Below, piece after piece: positions 10,890 through 23,960 of a stretch of 64,000 nt of DNA. Source of the stretch: Odiellus spinosus (taxonomy: Eukaryota; Arthropoda; Arachnida; Opiliones; Phalangiidae); the NCBI GenBank assembly GCA_963920705.1, contig OY987226.1, positions 20,307,600 through 20,371,599 on the forward strand, given 5' to 3'. A model generated the notes under the pieces. It was given only the letters and a program-made list of their open reading frames with translations, was not told where the DNA came from and made no database searches. Each line of letters opens with the position of its first letter. Positions within the stretch are counted from its first letter, which is position 1. The position numbers and the translations under genes were made by a program.

Positions 10890-13800
10890 TTCCCATAACC
10901 TTTTATTTTTCAGAGGGATAAACTTAAGGTACACACGCTAACTGACTCGATTCGGGCCTTATCAAATTGATCTCCCACTAAACAAAAACACGTCGTATTT
11001 GTGTTTGACACAAAATTTGCACAGTTTATCTTTTGAAATTTATAAAAATAGCAATGCGGTTTTTACATACGCGTGACGTTGGTTTTACTTTCTATTTCGC
11101 AATTTGAAAGTTCCTTGTAAATTCGATTAAATTGGCCAAATCCAATAACCAAAAACAACAAAAGTGGACCAAATTTAAAAACATTTTAAATTTTGCTCGA
11201 CATTTGTTGAATTCAGGTTATTAATCAAAACCGTTCGAGTTTTTCCCACTTGAATTTTGCCTAGTGAAAGGCTAGATTAAGTCACGAATAAAATAAAAGC
11301 AGCCGGGGACTGTATCTAATGCATGTGAGAGCAAATATAAAATCCAAGTAAAACACGCCGTATATAATATTTGACGATGAATAAATCCTAGTTAAAAACT
11401 CGACCCAGCCAGCGTAAAAGATTATATCCCATTTAATTAATTGTTAAGGACGCCAGAAAATGAGTATAAATTTAAAAATCAAAAGATTTTATTTATGGGT
11501 TCTCCAAAACCACTTTTCAATTTGAAATTTAACTGTACGTGGTACGTATTATGACTAATTCCGCAGAATTAAATAGAAAGAAAGAATATAGTGGGGAACA
11601 CTCTTAGAAAGCGCGTAATAGTTTCCTTAGCAAAGAGCTTCCGTTTAATGAGAATGACCTCCTTTCCAAGATAGGGAGAAGACAGACGGGGAATCCGCGA
11701 AAAGTCGGATTCGCGGGACTCGTCGCTTTTTAATGGTTTGGACAGTTATATCAAAAGAGAAGAAGACCTCGTTCTCGGAGAAATGATGAACTCCACTTCG
11801 ACGAATAGGGTTAAAAAGGGTAAAGGGGATGAAGGTCTACGGGGTTCACTCTCGAGACTTTTAAGGCTGTCGCGTATTTCAAAAACGAGACAAATCTAAC
11901 GATTATGACTGGCCCATTACCGAAGCGACTGTCGACTATTGTCACAGCCACTCGCTGCTTTCCGCCCCGAAGAAACTGGGTACTTCACCCTACGAAACAT
12001 CAAGGGGGAACGGAGAAAAGCCTAGTTTAATTTTGTGTAGAAACTCTGGGTTGAATCGCGTCCTATTTTTGCGACAGAAGTCGAGGAACATTAGCGTTTC
12101 CTAAAAGCCAGAAACTCCGCGCGATCCACGGCTGTATAATTTTCTAGTATCCATTTCAGATTTGACCGAGGCTTAGGCTATATATTCAACCTAATCCGAT
12201 ACCCCTTCGAAAAACCTTTCCCCTCGTTTCGTTCTTCGCTATTAAATCGAGTTGAAAAATATCCGGGAAAACTGTTTTCCGAATGAAGTTTGACCAGAGT
12301 CGTAAGCTTTAGTTTACGTTTAAAACTATACTGCCTTTAAAATTGTTGAACTGGGCTTAAGTCCCGCTATAAATTGAAGTTGAGAATCACTGTTTCAAAT
12401 ATATAGGGAAGAGAAGAAAAAATAAAAGAAGAGCTACGTCGTGAATGGTACTCGTTTTAAAGGGACATGTACCCATAGATTTTTGGAGAAAAGTTTCTCC
12501 TCAGAGAACGAGTTAGAACTTAGAAGCTTATGGAGCGAACAAAGCGCGATTTATTATCAACATTTGGAGTTTGAATGCCGCCAGGACCAGAAACGCTGGC
12601 TTATCCGCCCGTCCGTCCTTCCAAGTCAGAGGAGCTATGGAGAGAATATCCATTTTGGGGATAAAGAAGGAAGGGGAGAAGAGGTTGAATGAATTCCCAT
12701 CGGTACGAATTTTTCAACGCCCGCCAGCTTATTTAGATATAGACCCTTCTTCGACTGTATTGACATCGTCTCATTCTTTTTAAAAGCTCCAAAATCCAAG
12801 CGTGGAGAAAAGGGGTTTGCTACCAAGAAGCTTGAAAGGGTAGAAGAGTCAACACTGCCTCGAGTCGTGTAAAGTGATTTTTGAAACGCGACGACTGTCG
12901 CTATCTTGGCATCGTAGGAAATTCGGAACGAAAAGCTTAATGGAAGAGCCGTTGGAAATTAAATTCGCGGACTTAAACACGGATTTAATTATTTTCGATT
13001 CTCCTGGCCTAGCACTATTATATCTCGCGTAGTAGAAGTAAACTAGACAACGTTTAAAATGCAATAAAAAAATGTAAAGTTTATTAATAACAACACATAG
13101 TTTTTCTTAAGAGGCCCGCGATGCCTTCTAGCACGGGTTATATATATATATATTTTTTTTTTTTTTCTAACTGCTTTTGTTCTTCGAAAACCTTTTTATT
13201 TTGATTTCTGAAGAAATCCGTTTTCAGGATAACTGTTTCCCCCTATACCTTAGCTACTCAGTGACCGTGGTAACATTTTTCATTTTAGGAGGGAAACCTT
13301 CCCTTCTTATTATTATTTGTACTTAAACCCCTTAAATTGTACATCTTAGAAAATAAAGTTTGCCTGTCCAAATTACTCTTTGTGGTGAGAGAGGCTAAAG
13401 ATTCAAAGCGCCTACGTTATGGTTATAGGTGAAAAGAGGTGTGCAGAGCCCACACTAATCGGAGTCACACTAAATCTAGGTGCTCTTTCTTATAGGCACC
13501 AACAAGAGGGCAGAATAATTTCTACGAATAAAAACTTTATCAAAAAATTTTTTTTTTTTTAACACTTGAAAGTAGTAAAAATGAGAAACATGTTCATATC
13601 AATTGGATTTTTAACAGGCATTTCGTGTAAAGAACCTCTCTTATAGACAAATTCACCTAAGAATTCCCACCTTAATCGCGGTTGAGCACGCAAGTTTTTG
13701 CCTATCTTAAAAGGCTCTATGTACCAGGCTAGAGAGAGCCAACTCTTTAGCACCCCTCTTAAGGCCGTCCCAGATGTATAGAGCTATGCCAAACTATTTG

Positions 13801-14128
13801 ACTGTACCTCGAATTACTTTGTATTTGTGAAACGAAAATATACTGTAGTTCGCCGAGATTCTATGTCGCGGAAGCGAAGTGTCCTATAAAATGTAAGGGT
13901 ATAAATTTACCGATATAAAAAAAGCATTGTAAAGAACTTAAATACGGTGGTGCGACAGTTTTGAAGGTGTTTTGTTATATCCCAAAGGTTCTGTATATAT
14001 GCACTAGGCTTAGACCTACGTGTCAGTGGAAACCAGCAGAAGTCTTAAATATTTTCTGATAAAACTTAATATTTCTTTGCCTTAATTTTTGATTTACAAC
14101 ATTTTCACCAGATTCGACTGCAAAATAG
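10890..14128. other. Long unrecognised stretch
   Basis: About 3.2 kb, the longest interval here without a recognised repeat, apart from a (TA)n/poly-T run at 13138-13166 and a T-run at 13547-13560. Frames at 12441-12692 (83 residues) and 12849-13064 (71 residues) show no motif. If a real exon exists anywhere in the window, this is one of the likelier places, but I cannot support one. Confidence 0.35.
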
Positions 14129-14215
14129 TTGCGGAACATCAATTATTACTGAACATAATAACAGTTGCTGAACATCAATTATTATTGAACATAATAACAG
14201 TTGCTGAACATCAAT
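14129..14215. repeat. 36-bp tandem repeat, about 2.4 copies
   Basis: Successive copies of a 36-bp unit containing TTGCTGAACATCAATTATTA and GAACATAATAACAG, with two or three substitutions between copies. Confidence 0.85.
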
Positions 14216-15340
14216 AACTTAGGAAATTAGTTGATAGCTACTCATCATATTTTCGGCCATGATTCTGCCATGCGCATTATCTCGATTTCACAAGTTTACG
14301 GCGACTATACTTGGAAAAGCTGGAGTAGCTACAGTCGTAATATTACTCTTGGAGTCTTGGTCCCTTATAGCTCGTTCTCCTATCCCCAGTTCATTGGCTC
14401 TTGATATGTCAGCTTTATAAATATTTAGCCAATCAGTGGCTGATTTCAGTTGTTTCAATGTTATAAAAAGTCACCCTGGCACTATTCACTTTCTTATAAG
14501 ATCTATAAGAGATGGTTATCTGCCTTGTTGCGTGTTGAAATTTCGATTGTGTTCTCGTCTAGATTGAAGATGCTCCTGGGTCATGGGAAGCAGGGATTCT
14601 GGATTTTGATAGGGTTCTCCGCTCGAAAAGATCCAAAAGACATTGCTCGCTTTATTTTGTTTGATCGAAGTGTATGACCCCTCTCTCCCTCATTCCCCTT
14701 AACTCTTTTCTACAGTCTTTGCTCTTTTCTTATTTTTTTTCTTCTCAGTCCATCTTCAAAGGGATAGACCCACGTACGCTTTTGTTAAAGTATTTTCTAA
14801 GATTTCAATATGTAGGGGACATTTCGAAGATTAAGATAATCATTCCACAAAACTCGTTGTTTCGTTAAAGTTGACTTTCTGATTTCTGAACTTCACCCAT
14901 TTGAACACCTCATGTTATTGTATTCGACAAACTTTGAGCTTTTCGCAAGGACCCTCTACGAAGAAGGATCATAAGAGCTAGTCTTTCCATGTTCCATTGC
15001 AATGACATGATATCCAATCAAAGGGTTTCCAAAGGGAGCGACGTCTTCCATTGTAAATTCCTGGAATTTTACAAGAAAAGTTTATACTAGCCTGCCAGAG
15101 GAATTTTATATGAGTTTAAACATAGCCTATCAAATCGCCTCAGCTTTTCTCAATTTGCAAACTTCTTTTGAATTTAGGGAAAGGCAGCTGAGAATCAGCT
15201 GTCGTTTATTTAGATTTGTCCTTGATGGAACTTAATGAAATATACTATACTGCGCATGACCCAAGGAAAACCACTCCCTTTTTTCTCTCGCTTCATTAAC
15301 TTCTATATACAGGGGGAAATCAGCGGCTAATTCAGTATTA
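14216..15340. other. Unrecognised sequence
   Basis: No repeats matched. Two adjacent plus-strand frames (14450-14677, 14674-14868) overlap by 4 bp but show no domain. A small inverted word, CAGCTGA / TCAGCTG, lies near 15185-15202. Confidence 0.35.
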
Positions 15341-15545
15341 TGGTGAACTTAACTGTGCCAAAATAAATGGTTTTTACTATTTAAAACTAGAATAAACGTA
15401 AATTAAAGTATTAATGGTTAAATGTAATACACTTTTTGTCATTGATACTCGAATAGTCCTGGTCCGATTACTATTGTTTCAATTTTAATTAATAGCGACG
15501 CAAAAGAAGTATTTAATGATATTTTTCTAAATAGATCAATTACTG
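15341..15545 (+). repeat. Dispersed repeat P, copy 1
   Basis: The segment with GTCATTGATACTCGAATA and then GTTTCAATTTTAATTAAT is echoed in reverse orientation at about 28240-28350 and in forward orientation, with a deletion, at 43960-44065. Ends are undefined and the class is unknown. Confidence 0.5.
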
Positions 15546-16710
15546 GCTGAACTATTTCATAATTAGAATAAAGCCCATTTTGGGTAGTTTACGTGGAAAG
15601 GCCAGAGATGTCGCCACCGTTGAAAATCGCTGTTTCAGGAAATGGAAGTCCGAATTGGGAAACTAGCCAGAATTAGACCGTATTTAGGCTTAGTGACGAC
15701 ATCTCGCGTGATTTTTTTTACTATCTTTCACTTTATATTGGTTTAGCGAACGATAAACGTCATAAACGGAACGGTATTGATGAACCTCGTCATTAAATGA
15801 CGTTTCAAAACGTTTGCAAGCCACTCCTAAAATGCATATTTTAAGAATACTTTTTTTTGGTAGTATCCCTTTAAGCTCTCCGTTGTTTTAAAAGCGGGAG
15901 GGGGTGGTACATGGGGTTCTCTTGATGGTCGCTCGGGAGTAATAGAGATTTTGAGAGAGGAGTCTAAGATCCCTGGGGGAGAAGGACAAGGGCTTGATAG
16001 GCTTCTTTCTCGTGTCAATGCCTCTCTCTCGTCTTTCCTTAAGAATGGCTCGTTTACTCGAAAGACCATTGATGGACTCCCATTACGAAGCTATATAAAC
16101 TGACGCGTTAATGTTTTCGGTGGGAAAGATTTTAGAGCGAGTTGAGTCACCAATGGATGGTAGGAAGTCTAAAGAAGGGGGTCAATCGCCCCTCGCTGAC
16201 CTTTCATTTTAGACTCTTTACTGACAGTTCACCCAACTTTTAATGGTTCATTTTTGACCATCGTAGGAGTATTTTTCGCTCAACTCTCGCGAATTTTTCT
16301 CTTAGCCATTCAAGATTTAGTATAGCTATCAAGATTGAAGATTCCCTTGGGTATATTTATTTGTAAACCCACCTTATGTTTAAATGGAATAAGTTGCAAT
16401 TTTCGACCCATACATAGGCTTCCTTTTCTTCTCCCTGGGGGAATTACTTAGAATTAGAAAGACTAATAGAGAGGGAGAACTAAAGTATCTAGTTGGGTCA
16501 TCAAATAGATGCGAAACTCTATATTTAAGAAGCATTTTATACACTTTTCGCCAAGATTATGGTCGCAAATGATAATTATTATGTAAATAATATCCAATTA
16601 TATAAAAAAGATTGCTTCGCACCATTTATAACAGGACATTTATCTCATTAGGGTCAAACCTGTAAAGGGGCATATTATATTTTTAAGAAGTTCACTGTAG
16701 GGAGTACAAG
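15546..16710. other. Unrecognised sequence
   Basis: No repeat recognised. A minus-strand frame of 80 residues (15827-16069) is proline/arginine-rich and unconvincing. Confidence 0.35.
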
Positions 16711-17015
16711 TACATTGTAGAGGAGCCAAATGCGAATGTCGCGCCATCTTTGAATTTTGTTTCCCCAGTAAAATCTTATGGCGTCGTGGATTCAGCCTTC
16801 AGGGTTAAATAATACCACAACGAAATCCCTGGGGAAATCAAATTCCCCACCATATTTTAGTTTGTTGTAGGACGCGTAAGAGATGGCGCGAAGCTCGCTG
16901 TATGTAGACGTATGGAAGGTAGTAGCTCAGATTGTCAGTGTAGGACAAACTAGAGGACCTGATATCGAAGTGCCAGGAATTTTGGCGCCTTCACCGTGGG
17001 TCCCTCTACAGTGTA
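16711..17015. mobile_element. Possible MITE with GCGCCATCT motifs
   Basis: TACATTGTAGAGGAGCC on the left pairs with the complement of GGGTCCCTCTACAGTGTA on the right. An inner pair, GCGAATGTCGCGCCATCTTT and AGAGATGGCGCGAAGCTCGC, is also inverted. About 305 bp, non-coding, no second copy seen. A looser relationship to the GGCGCCA-bearing family E is possible. Confidence 0.5.
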
Positions 17016-19192
17016 GTGGGCCCTTCTACTGTACATAGCATTTGTCCCAAAAGTATATTGAGCGACCTCTATATTTTAAACAAAATAACTAAGTTTATTG
17101 AAACGCGTATGCGCGGGAAATTCTTAATTATTAAATGGAAATCATTACTAAACGAATTAATTTTTAATTCAGATATTGTAAATCACTTGGTGAATGGGGA
17201 TATATAAATAATCATTCATTTATTCAGATTGATTCGTGTGGTGTTATTTGGAAATAAGGGAAAAAAAATTGTACAGATAAATATTTATTTGGCACCAATG
17301 CTACAGCCAACCAACAATGGCACAGCCTATAAAGAAGCGATCGTCTAACCACTTTTCGTTCAAAACTAGCGCAAACAGTGGAAGGAATACAAAACCTCAT
17401 GCTATGGATAAAGAATAGGCAGACGTTTTGTTAGTTCCTAGTTTTGCCACTGTTCGCCGATTGACGGCGCTTATGATCGCCAAGTTTTGTTATTATAGTC
17501 CAAGGTATAAGCCTATAGATGTGACCGTTCTTCTGTGATTACGTATTTAGTATTACCACATGCGGTAATCAGTTACTTAATCGCGTAATCGGTATACAGC
17601 TGGACTTCTGCAGTGGCGGCGCCACGGGGTACGCTGAGTAAGTAAATTTCAAAGAACCCCCAAAATCCACTCAAAGGTGGCTGAAAATTACTCCCAAGCT
17701 TAAAAAGACAGTTATGACCACAAATAGGGGCCGTTAAAAGTTCCACTGAAATTAGCAGATGTATATAACCAAAAAGGTTATTTTGTTTTTAATTTTAATA
17801 TAAAAACATGATTATATAAATCCCAATGGATCATTTTTTAAATCGTTCCAAAACCATCGAGAAATAATTATTCGTGTTCAGGACATGTCAATGTGATTGT
17901 ATTTAAATCACCTTACATTAGAAACTCTTAAAGTTTATATAGTATCTCAGTGCGTCGCCAGCGGGCGCTTTTCTAATTTAATGTTTTCTATAAGTTGCCA
18001 GGAACTCTCTCGAATTTCTAGCCCTGATCTCGCGCGAATCTAGGCAACGTAAATTTTATTTAGGCAGCTTGCCAGAAATGTTTATTTCCAGTCCTGTTCT
18101 ATGACTAAATTTGTAGCAGACTACAGCGGGCCTCTATTAATCAGTAAAACGCGACTAGTCAACGTGGCGAGATTTTTTAGCTTAGGCTAGTGATTTTACG
18201 ATACGAAGTTACTTTTTCTTTTCTCGTTTTTAAAAAAAACTTCAAAAGAAACAACTGAACGCTCCGAGTAGGAATTATCAATTTTTTAATCGGTTATTTT
18301 CACTCAAGTTACCCCAACCGCTTCATAATTTTAAGCCGGTTACTTGAGTCAAGATCCCCCAACCTCACCCGGTACCATCGTAGCTAAAGGACGGTGTACT
18401 AGAAAAGGAATCGGCGTTTATTCAGAATTAGACCTTTCAAGTTTTTAAAGACGAGTTGTGCGCGTATCGAAAATAAGAGTAGGCTAAAATAAACTAGTAA
18501 AACTTATTTACGCGAGTGAATCAACCACACCGGATGTACTTCTAGAAAGATTTTGGTTAACAACTTAAGACTTCAGAAATTAAAACAAGGACCCGTGAGA
18601 CTGTGAGAAGCTAGCCCTAAGTGGATTTGAAGTCGTGTAACAATCGGTTTTGTGAGTTCGGAGATTCAATTTATTACTTTCGTCGCGCTAAGCCTCTGCC
18701 AGTGAAGCTCTTGGGTTTTTTATATCAGACGTTCATCAACCCCGTCCCCCGTGTCACAGTAAGTGAACTTAAAATTGCTACTGTTATTTTTTATTAATAT
18801 AAAGGTTATTGTATCAATTCTTAACTCGTTGCTAAATGTAAGGATTACCGTATAAAACTAACCTTCGAGAGGGAATAGGCGGGAGTTACCAATTAAATTA
18901 TTTTTGATGGAAATAATAGTGGATGATTCAGCCAAGAAATAGGTGCAAGAGATTAAAAAATAGCGTTTCATAACGCTTTATAAAACTCAGAAAATATCAA
19001 AACTTGGATATCTAGCTAAGAATATTCATTCCATTGATCGTACTAATTATGATCCATTAGGTATTATTTGATGAATTATGTAGAGGGAAAAAATTCTGTA
19101 GAGCTACACTCCAAATTGTGTGAAAAAATTAGAATGAATTAGTGTAGAAAATTAAATTGTCAGAGCAACTGAGGGAAAATGTGAGCGCAGAG
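17016..19192. other. Unrecognised stretch with one hAT-like end
   Basis: Mostly unmatched. CAGTGGCGGCGCCACGGGG at 17611 resembles one end of a hAT element, but I found no partner end, so it may be a fragment. Imperfect inverted words flank 18290-18345. No gene is supported. Confidence 0.35.
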
Positions 19193-19680
19193 CAGGGGCG
19201 TCGCTAAGATTTTCAAAGGGGGGGGGGCTAATCGGGGCGAACCATTTTAAGGTTTTGTGAATATATATTTTATTAAAAAATTTTAATCTTAAAACAACGC
19301 TATTAAATTAACGGTTTACTACGGATAAACCATGAATGCAAATGTATTTTGTTATCTCTAAATGATAGAAATATAAGGGTGTCAGACTCCCGGTAAAACG
19401 CCTGCGCCCCACCGGCAACATCCCGAGCTAAATATTTTCCCAAGAATAGGAATACGCCTGAGTCATATCATAGCGCCGAACTATACCGTAGGCAGCGTCT
19501 TTAGCTCATGTATTTCTTGTTACGTCGTTTCATGCAAGGGGCTTTCTGTTAGTTTTTTTTTGGGGAGGGATTCAGGTTAGTTTTAGGGGGGCTATCGATT
19601 ATGTTTTTTTTGGGGGGACGGGGGACGAGGCGTCTTTTTTGAATTGGGGGTGGGCGCAGTGGGAAAGTTATAATCGGATA
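19193..19680. mobile_element. Probable hAT-like remnant
   Basis: CAGGGGCGTCGCTAAG followed by a ten-base G-run is typical of hAT termini with a G-rich subterminal tract. Further G-runs around 19560-19655 may mark the decaying far side, but a clean partner end and 8-bp duplication were not found. The end coordinate is a guess. A similar start, CAGGGGCGTAGAAAC plus a 12-base G-run, is at 39371. Confidence 0.45.
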
Positions 19681-20250
19681 AAATTTAAGAAACAGCCGGA
19701 GTAACATAATAAACCTCCCGTCATATTATTATGTCTGCGTTTTGATAAAATTTTACTGTTTGATAAAGTTGTCCAAAAACTTAAAAACAACATCAATAAG
19801 ACATAATCGTATCTCAGATGCGATAAAAAATAATCATTTTCGATTATTTTGAAATTAAAGTCGTCAATAAATACCTGTTATCGCGAAAAAATCTGATAAA
19901 TTTAGGAATATATTAATTAATATAACCTTATCTAGCCATTTAAATTTTGTTTAAATATAATTTTTAGTCCATTTTTTTTTAAGGTAAAGCATGATATTAT
20001 GAAACGGTAAAATGAACAAAACATTTAGGGGTTAATTGTAAATAATGGCAATATTATCAGAATGTTATCCAATCGACGAGCCGTAAATATGTCACTTCTG
20101 GAAACAGTTATTGCGCCAAAATTATAATATTACCGAGGGAAAAATTGTGTGGGAAGTAACCGTTGGGAAAATAATAAGCAGACTTATGGAAAATAAATAA
20201 TTGTCCAAGGACAAAATATTTGGTAGTAACTTTTTTTGGCTTACGGTATG
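19681..20250. other. Unrecognised AT-rich sequence
   Basis: No repeat matched. The 95-residue minus-strand frame at 20122-20409 overlaps repeat Q and has no recognisable domain. Confidence 0.35.
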
Positions 20251-20345
20251 ATAGGTCAGAACTAGGACGTCATTTCCCATCATATATTGTCTAAAATAAG
20301 AAACCTTACGGAAAAAGGGGTCGCGGAAAAAAATATTGCTGAATA
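20251..20345 (+). repeat. Dispersed repeat Q, copy 1
   Basis: GGTCAGAACTAGGACGTCAT and the later TTACGGAAAAAGGGGTCGC have counterparts in the same order at 25697-25860, where about 90 bp of extra sequence separates them. Confidence 0.5.
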
Positions 20346-21475
20346 CGGACATTCTTAAATTCTTTAGCTCATCTACCCGTAAAAAATCATGGAACTTCAA
20401 TGCATGCACTTATGAAGTGGTTAATCCCTGGAATAAAATTAGAAGAATTACCCTGTGAAGAGTGGTTTTGAAATATTGTCTCAGTTTATATTAGAAATAA
20501 TGCACGTGTATTGTAGTGACATTTCTACAGATTTCCACGAAACAAACAAAATATTCCACAAACATACTCGTGTCATAAATGCTATGTGTGGATTGCAGCA
20601 TTAAATCTAACCATGCCATTTCTATAAAAACATTTTAATCAATCGTATTTCGAAATTAGTCAACTGTACCGGTTCATCTTGTGTGGAAAATAATTTTGTT
20701 GAAAGGCCTAAATCGATTTAATTTAATTAGAACTGACTTTTTTAATCTAAAAATCGCGGATGACCTGTCCCGTTAAAAAGATACTTTTGATTAAATATTT
20801 AATGGTTTCCAGTTCAAAAAATCAGCTTATAGATTTTAGCAGACGGCCAACTGAATTTTAAGCCGCGTATACAGCTGTTAAGGAAAGCTAGCCTTTTTTA
20901 TTAATTTCTGAAACCAAATATATAAGGGGCTACATTCGTATTGCGGGCACTTGGAGGCTGACCAACCAATATAGTAAATAATTTAGACCATCGATTTGGA
21001 ATCCCTTCTATTTATTTTTATGGTTTCGATGATGTTATATAGTTTTTAAGAATACTTTAGAAATGCTACTCAGATTACATTTGGTGTTCATATGGCCCCC
21101 TATCGAAAGGCTTTCTCGCGTATTTTCGTAGCCGAAACCTGTATAAGTACTGGGGTAGCCAATTGGGTACTTACATGGTCGTTCATTGTCTTGTGACTTT
21201 ACTAGAATCTCTTGTTGAACGGGAAATTTTTATTCACACCAGCGCAATTCAGCAAGTTGTTTGACTTGCGTTGCTGTTTAAAGGTCTTATTTGCTGTAAA
21301 ATTGTCCCTTTAAAATACTCTTCCGGTATACACACAACCTAGCTTTAACTGTACAGTTTGTTATGGTCAACGTCGTCTGCTTAGCTAGAAAATAATGCGA
21401 CTTTAACGGAGATTTAAAATTCGCAAATAATCAATTTAAAGATGAAATCGAAAGCAGTAATTTGGTGATAAAACT
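20346..21475. other. Unrecognised sequence
   Basis: AT-rich, no family member or convincing frame seen. Confidence 0.4.
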
Positions 21476-21771
21476 TGAAAATTTTTTACACCGCTTAATT
21501 ACTCCAAAATTTATGAGAATGTAGAAAAGGGGATATCAGCCAATCAGAATTTACTTTGGGAAAATCTTATGCATTGTTTTGCTAGATGGCGCCACATGGT
21601 CGACCATGAGTGACTTCGAAATTTAAAAGTACTTATTTAAATACTGTTTTTTTTTCGCAATTTAATTAAATTGTAAATACGTTCTATACTAAATAACATA
21701 GTTTATAGTCTAAGAAATCTAAAAATTAAGTTATAGCGTATCACACACTCTTTTCTAAAATTTCCCTTTAA
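21476..21771 (+). mobile_element. Family E MITE, shorter copy
   Basis: Shares with 36835-37349 the blocks CCGCTTAATTACTC, ACTTTGGGAAAA, TAGATGGCGCCACA, GAAATTTAAAAGTACTT and the GTCTAAGAAATCTAAAAA plus GCGTATYACACAC run. It ends CCCTTTAA like families C and D. The left terminus is unclear. Confidence 0.7.
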
Positions 21772-21840
21772 TCTCTATAACATCTAATTTATTTCTGTTT
21801 TTCCAAATGCATTCAAAATCAAATAAAACCTCTTTAAAAG

Positions 21841-21888
21841 TTTCATATATTCGTCATGGGATATTTTCATATATTCGTCATGGGATAT
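21841..21888. repeat. 24-bp direct duplication
   Basis: Two adjacent identical copies of a 24-bp unit containing TTCATATATTCGTCATGGG. Confidence 0.95.
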
Positions 21889-22416
21889 TTGAGACCTACC
21901 AAGAGTCTTTTTATAAACAAAAATACTCGAATATCCGGTGCACTCTGTTTTTATAGAATCTTATTTTATCTTTTTCCAACTTATTTCAAATATTCTCTTT
22001 CAAGAATAGTTTATATAGAAGAGTTAAAGCCTAGGCGGACTGATAAACAATAGTAAATCTCTTTTGAAATAAAAGTAGTCGGATATGTATAATCAGACTC
22101 GGAAAAAAAGATATTTCCTTTTTTGGGGTATCGATCGATATCTATGCCGTCTCTCCACCTGTAAAGAAAAAAGTGCTCAACCTTTAAAAGCGGTTCCCTC
22201 GGGTCCCACCATCATAGAAAGAAACTTAATTTACAGATCATAAAACCTCGGAATATAACTCTTTCCTAGGCTGTTACGCAACGGATATAGAGCTACCGAA
22301 CTTCTCTTGACCTATTTTTAGGTGGTATGAACAAAAAGGTATCTTCCGCGGATGAAAGAGACGGTCTCGATTCGATATATATTCTCACTCTGAGATGTCA
22401 GTGGCTAGGGGTGATA

Positions 22417-22715
22417 CCAAGAATCCATTCAGGTTCTATAAGAATATGGGAGGGTCGCGATTCAATAACCATCCTCCCAAACTTTGTAGAAAAAGTTCGT
22501 CCGCTTCGAATCGATTTTTCAAGTAAATTAACCCGCGCCACTAACGACCTTGACATAATATTTTGGGTAATAAAAATGGAGCCGACCGAAAAAAGATCTA
22601 AGCGTACAAATGTTGCGCAAATTGCGGACGAACTTTTGTTACAAAGTTTGGGAGGATGGTACCAGAGGCTAAAGCTATGCTCCCATATTCTTATGGAACC
22701 TGAATGGATTCTTGG
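22417..22715. mobile_element. Family F MITE with TGATA target duplication
   Basis: Ends CCAAGAATCCATTCAGGTTC and its inverse are near-perfect inverted repeats. Pairing continues inward past AAGAATATGGGAG and CATCCTCCCAAACTTTGTA to about 95 bp per arm. TGATA lies immediately outside both ends (22412-22416 and 22716-22720). A second copy at 41218-41537 is about 90% similar and flanked by a different 5-mer. The 132-residue plus-strand frame that crosses this element starts outside it and is broken in the second copy, so it is not a gene. Confidence 0.9.
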
Positions 22716-22724
22716 TGATACTTA

Positions 22725-23623
22725 AAAGTTTGCCTTAATTTTAGTGAAATTAGTAACCAAATAGTAACAAAAAATGATCCGTTTTGCGCAAATTTAATGA
22801 AAGAAATTTAATGAATAGGGACGGTTTAATCACAGAAATGGAATAATATATATTGACATAGTATCTTGGTGTTTTGAAAGCAATATATCCAATTTTTCTG
22901 GCAAGGCTAAACGAGAATTCCCGCCCAAAACGTTGTGATATTTTAGTTAAAATTTATTCTCTGTAATCTTTAATGTTAAAATGTACGTGGCATCGGGAAA
23001 CAAATTATACTAGAAAATATATTTTCCGCAGACATTTCACTTGAAAACCACGAGAATTATAATACAGTTAATTTGTCTAATTACAAAATATCAACTTTTA
23101 GTAGACAAATTACAAAAATTGAAACTCTTTCAAAAATAGTAACTTAAATTCAACCCTGCAAATATTAAACACAGAAAATAATTGGTTTAAATAATGATAA
23201 ATTACCATTTTATATAGAAATTACAATACGTACTATAATTACTGAAATCCATCTTATTTAACCATTTTCAATGTACCACCCTCTTGGGCATGGGGGTAGG
23301 AACTTTGAGAATTAGAGAGAGTTGAACTTTGCATGGAGGTAGACTATTTTTAATATATAAACTCTTCTTGATGTGCTTCTTGATACTCTACATGATGAAA
23401 TTTAAGCAAAATCCATTAAAAAGGCCAATCCCATAGAAACCATTACTTATTTTCAGATATAAATACTTATTATAAAATAAATTGCCAAGTGAGAATCTAG
23501 CCTTACGCTTTAAGCGTAATTTTCACCATGTCTAGACTTATTCTAGACATTCTTAAGAGCGTGTAGATCACAAATAATGGTAGAAACGTAAAACTATTGC
23601 CAAAGCAGAAATCTTTCCGATTG
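22725..23623. other. Unrecognised AT-rich sequence
   Basis: No repeat recognised. Short inverted words near 23503-23550 (TACGCTTTAAGCGTA, TCTAGACTTATTCTAGA) are small perfect palindromes. Confidence 0.4.
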
Positions 23624-23960
23624 ACGAATTCGAAATTTCCATACTTATAAACCAACTTCCAGGGCTACGGCTTTTGGGGTACAAATATTATGATGAATTA
23701 TCACGATAGGTGGCGAGCATGTGCCTCACTATTTCTCGCTCTCGTACCCAACCGTGTATTGCACCAGTTGCTATGTGAAGCGCGTCAAGTATCAAAGACC
23801 GAGGGGAGGGGTTATTGCCAAGTTTGTCTCTTGTCATAGCTTAGCCTATCAGAGTAAGATCAGAATGGGAACTACGATAGCGACATCTCTTAACAGATCG
23901 GGTGTACCCCAATGGCACGCTGCCCCTGTAATTTCATCTTCTATTTCGAATGCTTCAATT
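23624..23960 (+). repeat. Dispersed repeat K, copy 1
   Basis: Aligns along its length with 28838-29165 at perhaps 80% identity. Shared words include TTGACGAATTC, GGGCTACGGC, ATGAATTATCAC, TCTCGCTCTCGTACC, GTTGCTATG, GAGGGGAGG, GTCATAGCTTAGCC and CATCTCTTAACAGATCGG. I see neither terminal inverted repeats nor a tRNA-derived promoter that would fix the class. A SINE or an internal piece of a larger element are both possible. Confidence 0.75.

Noticed and set aside
17611-17629. Complete hAT element starting CAGTGGCGGC
   Set aside because: No matching inverse end or 8-bp duplication found downstream.
22327-22725. 132-residue frame
   Set aside because: It lies almost wholly in a family F MITE with target duplication, and the second copy at 41218 does not keep the frame.
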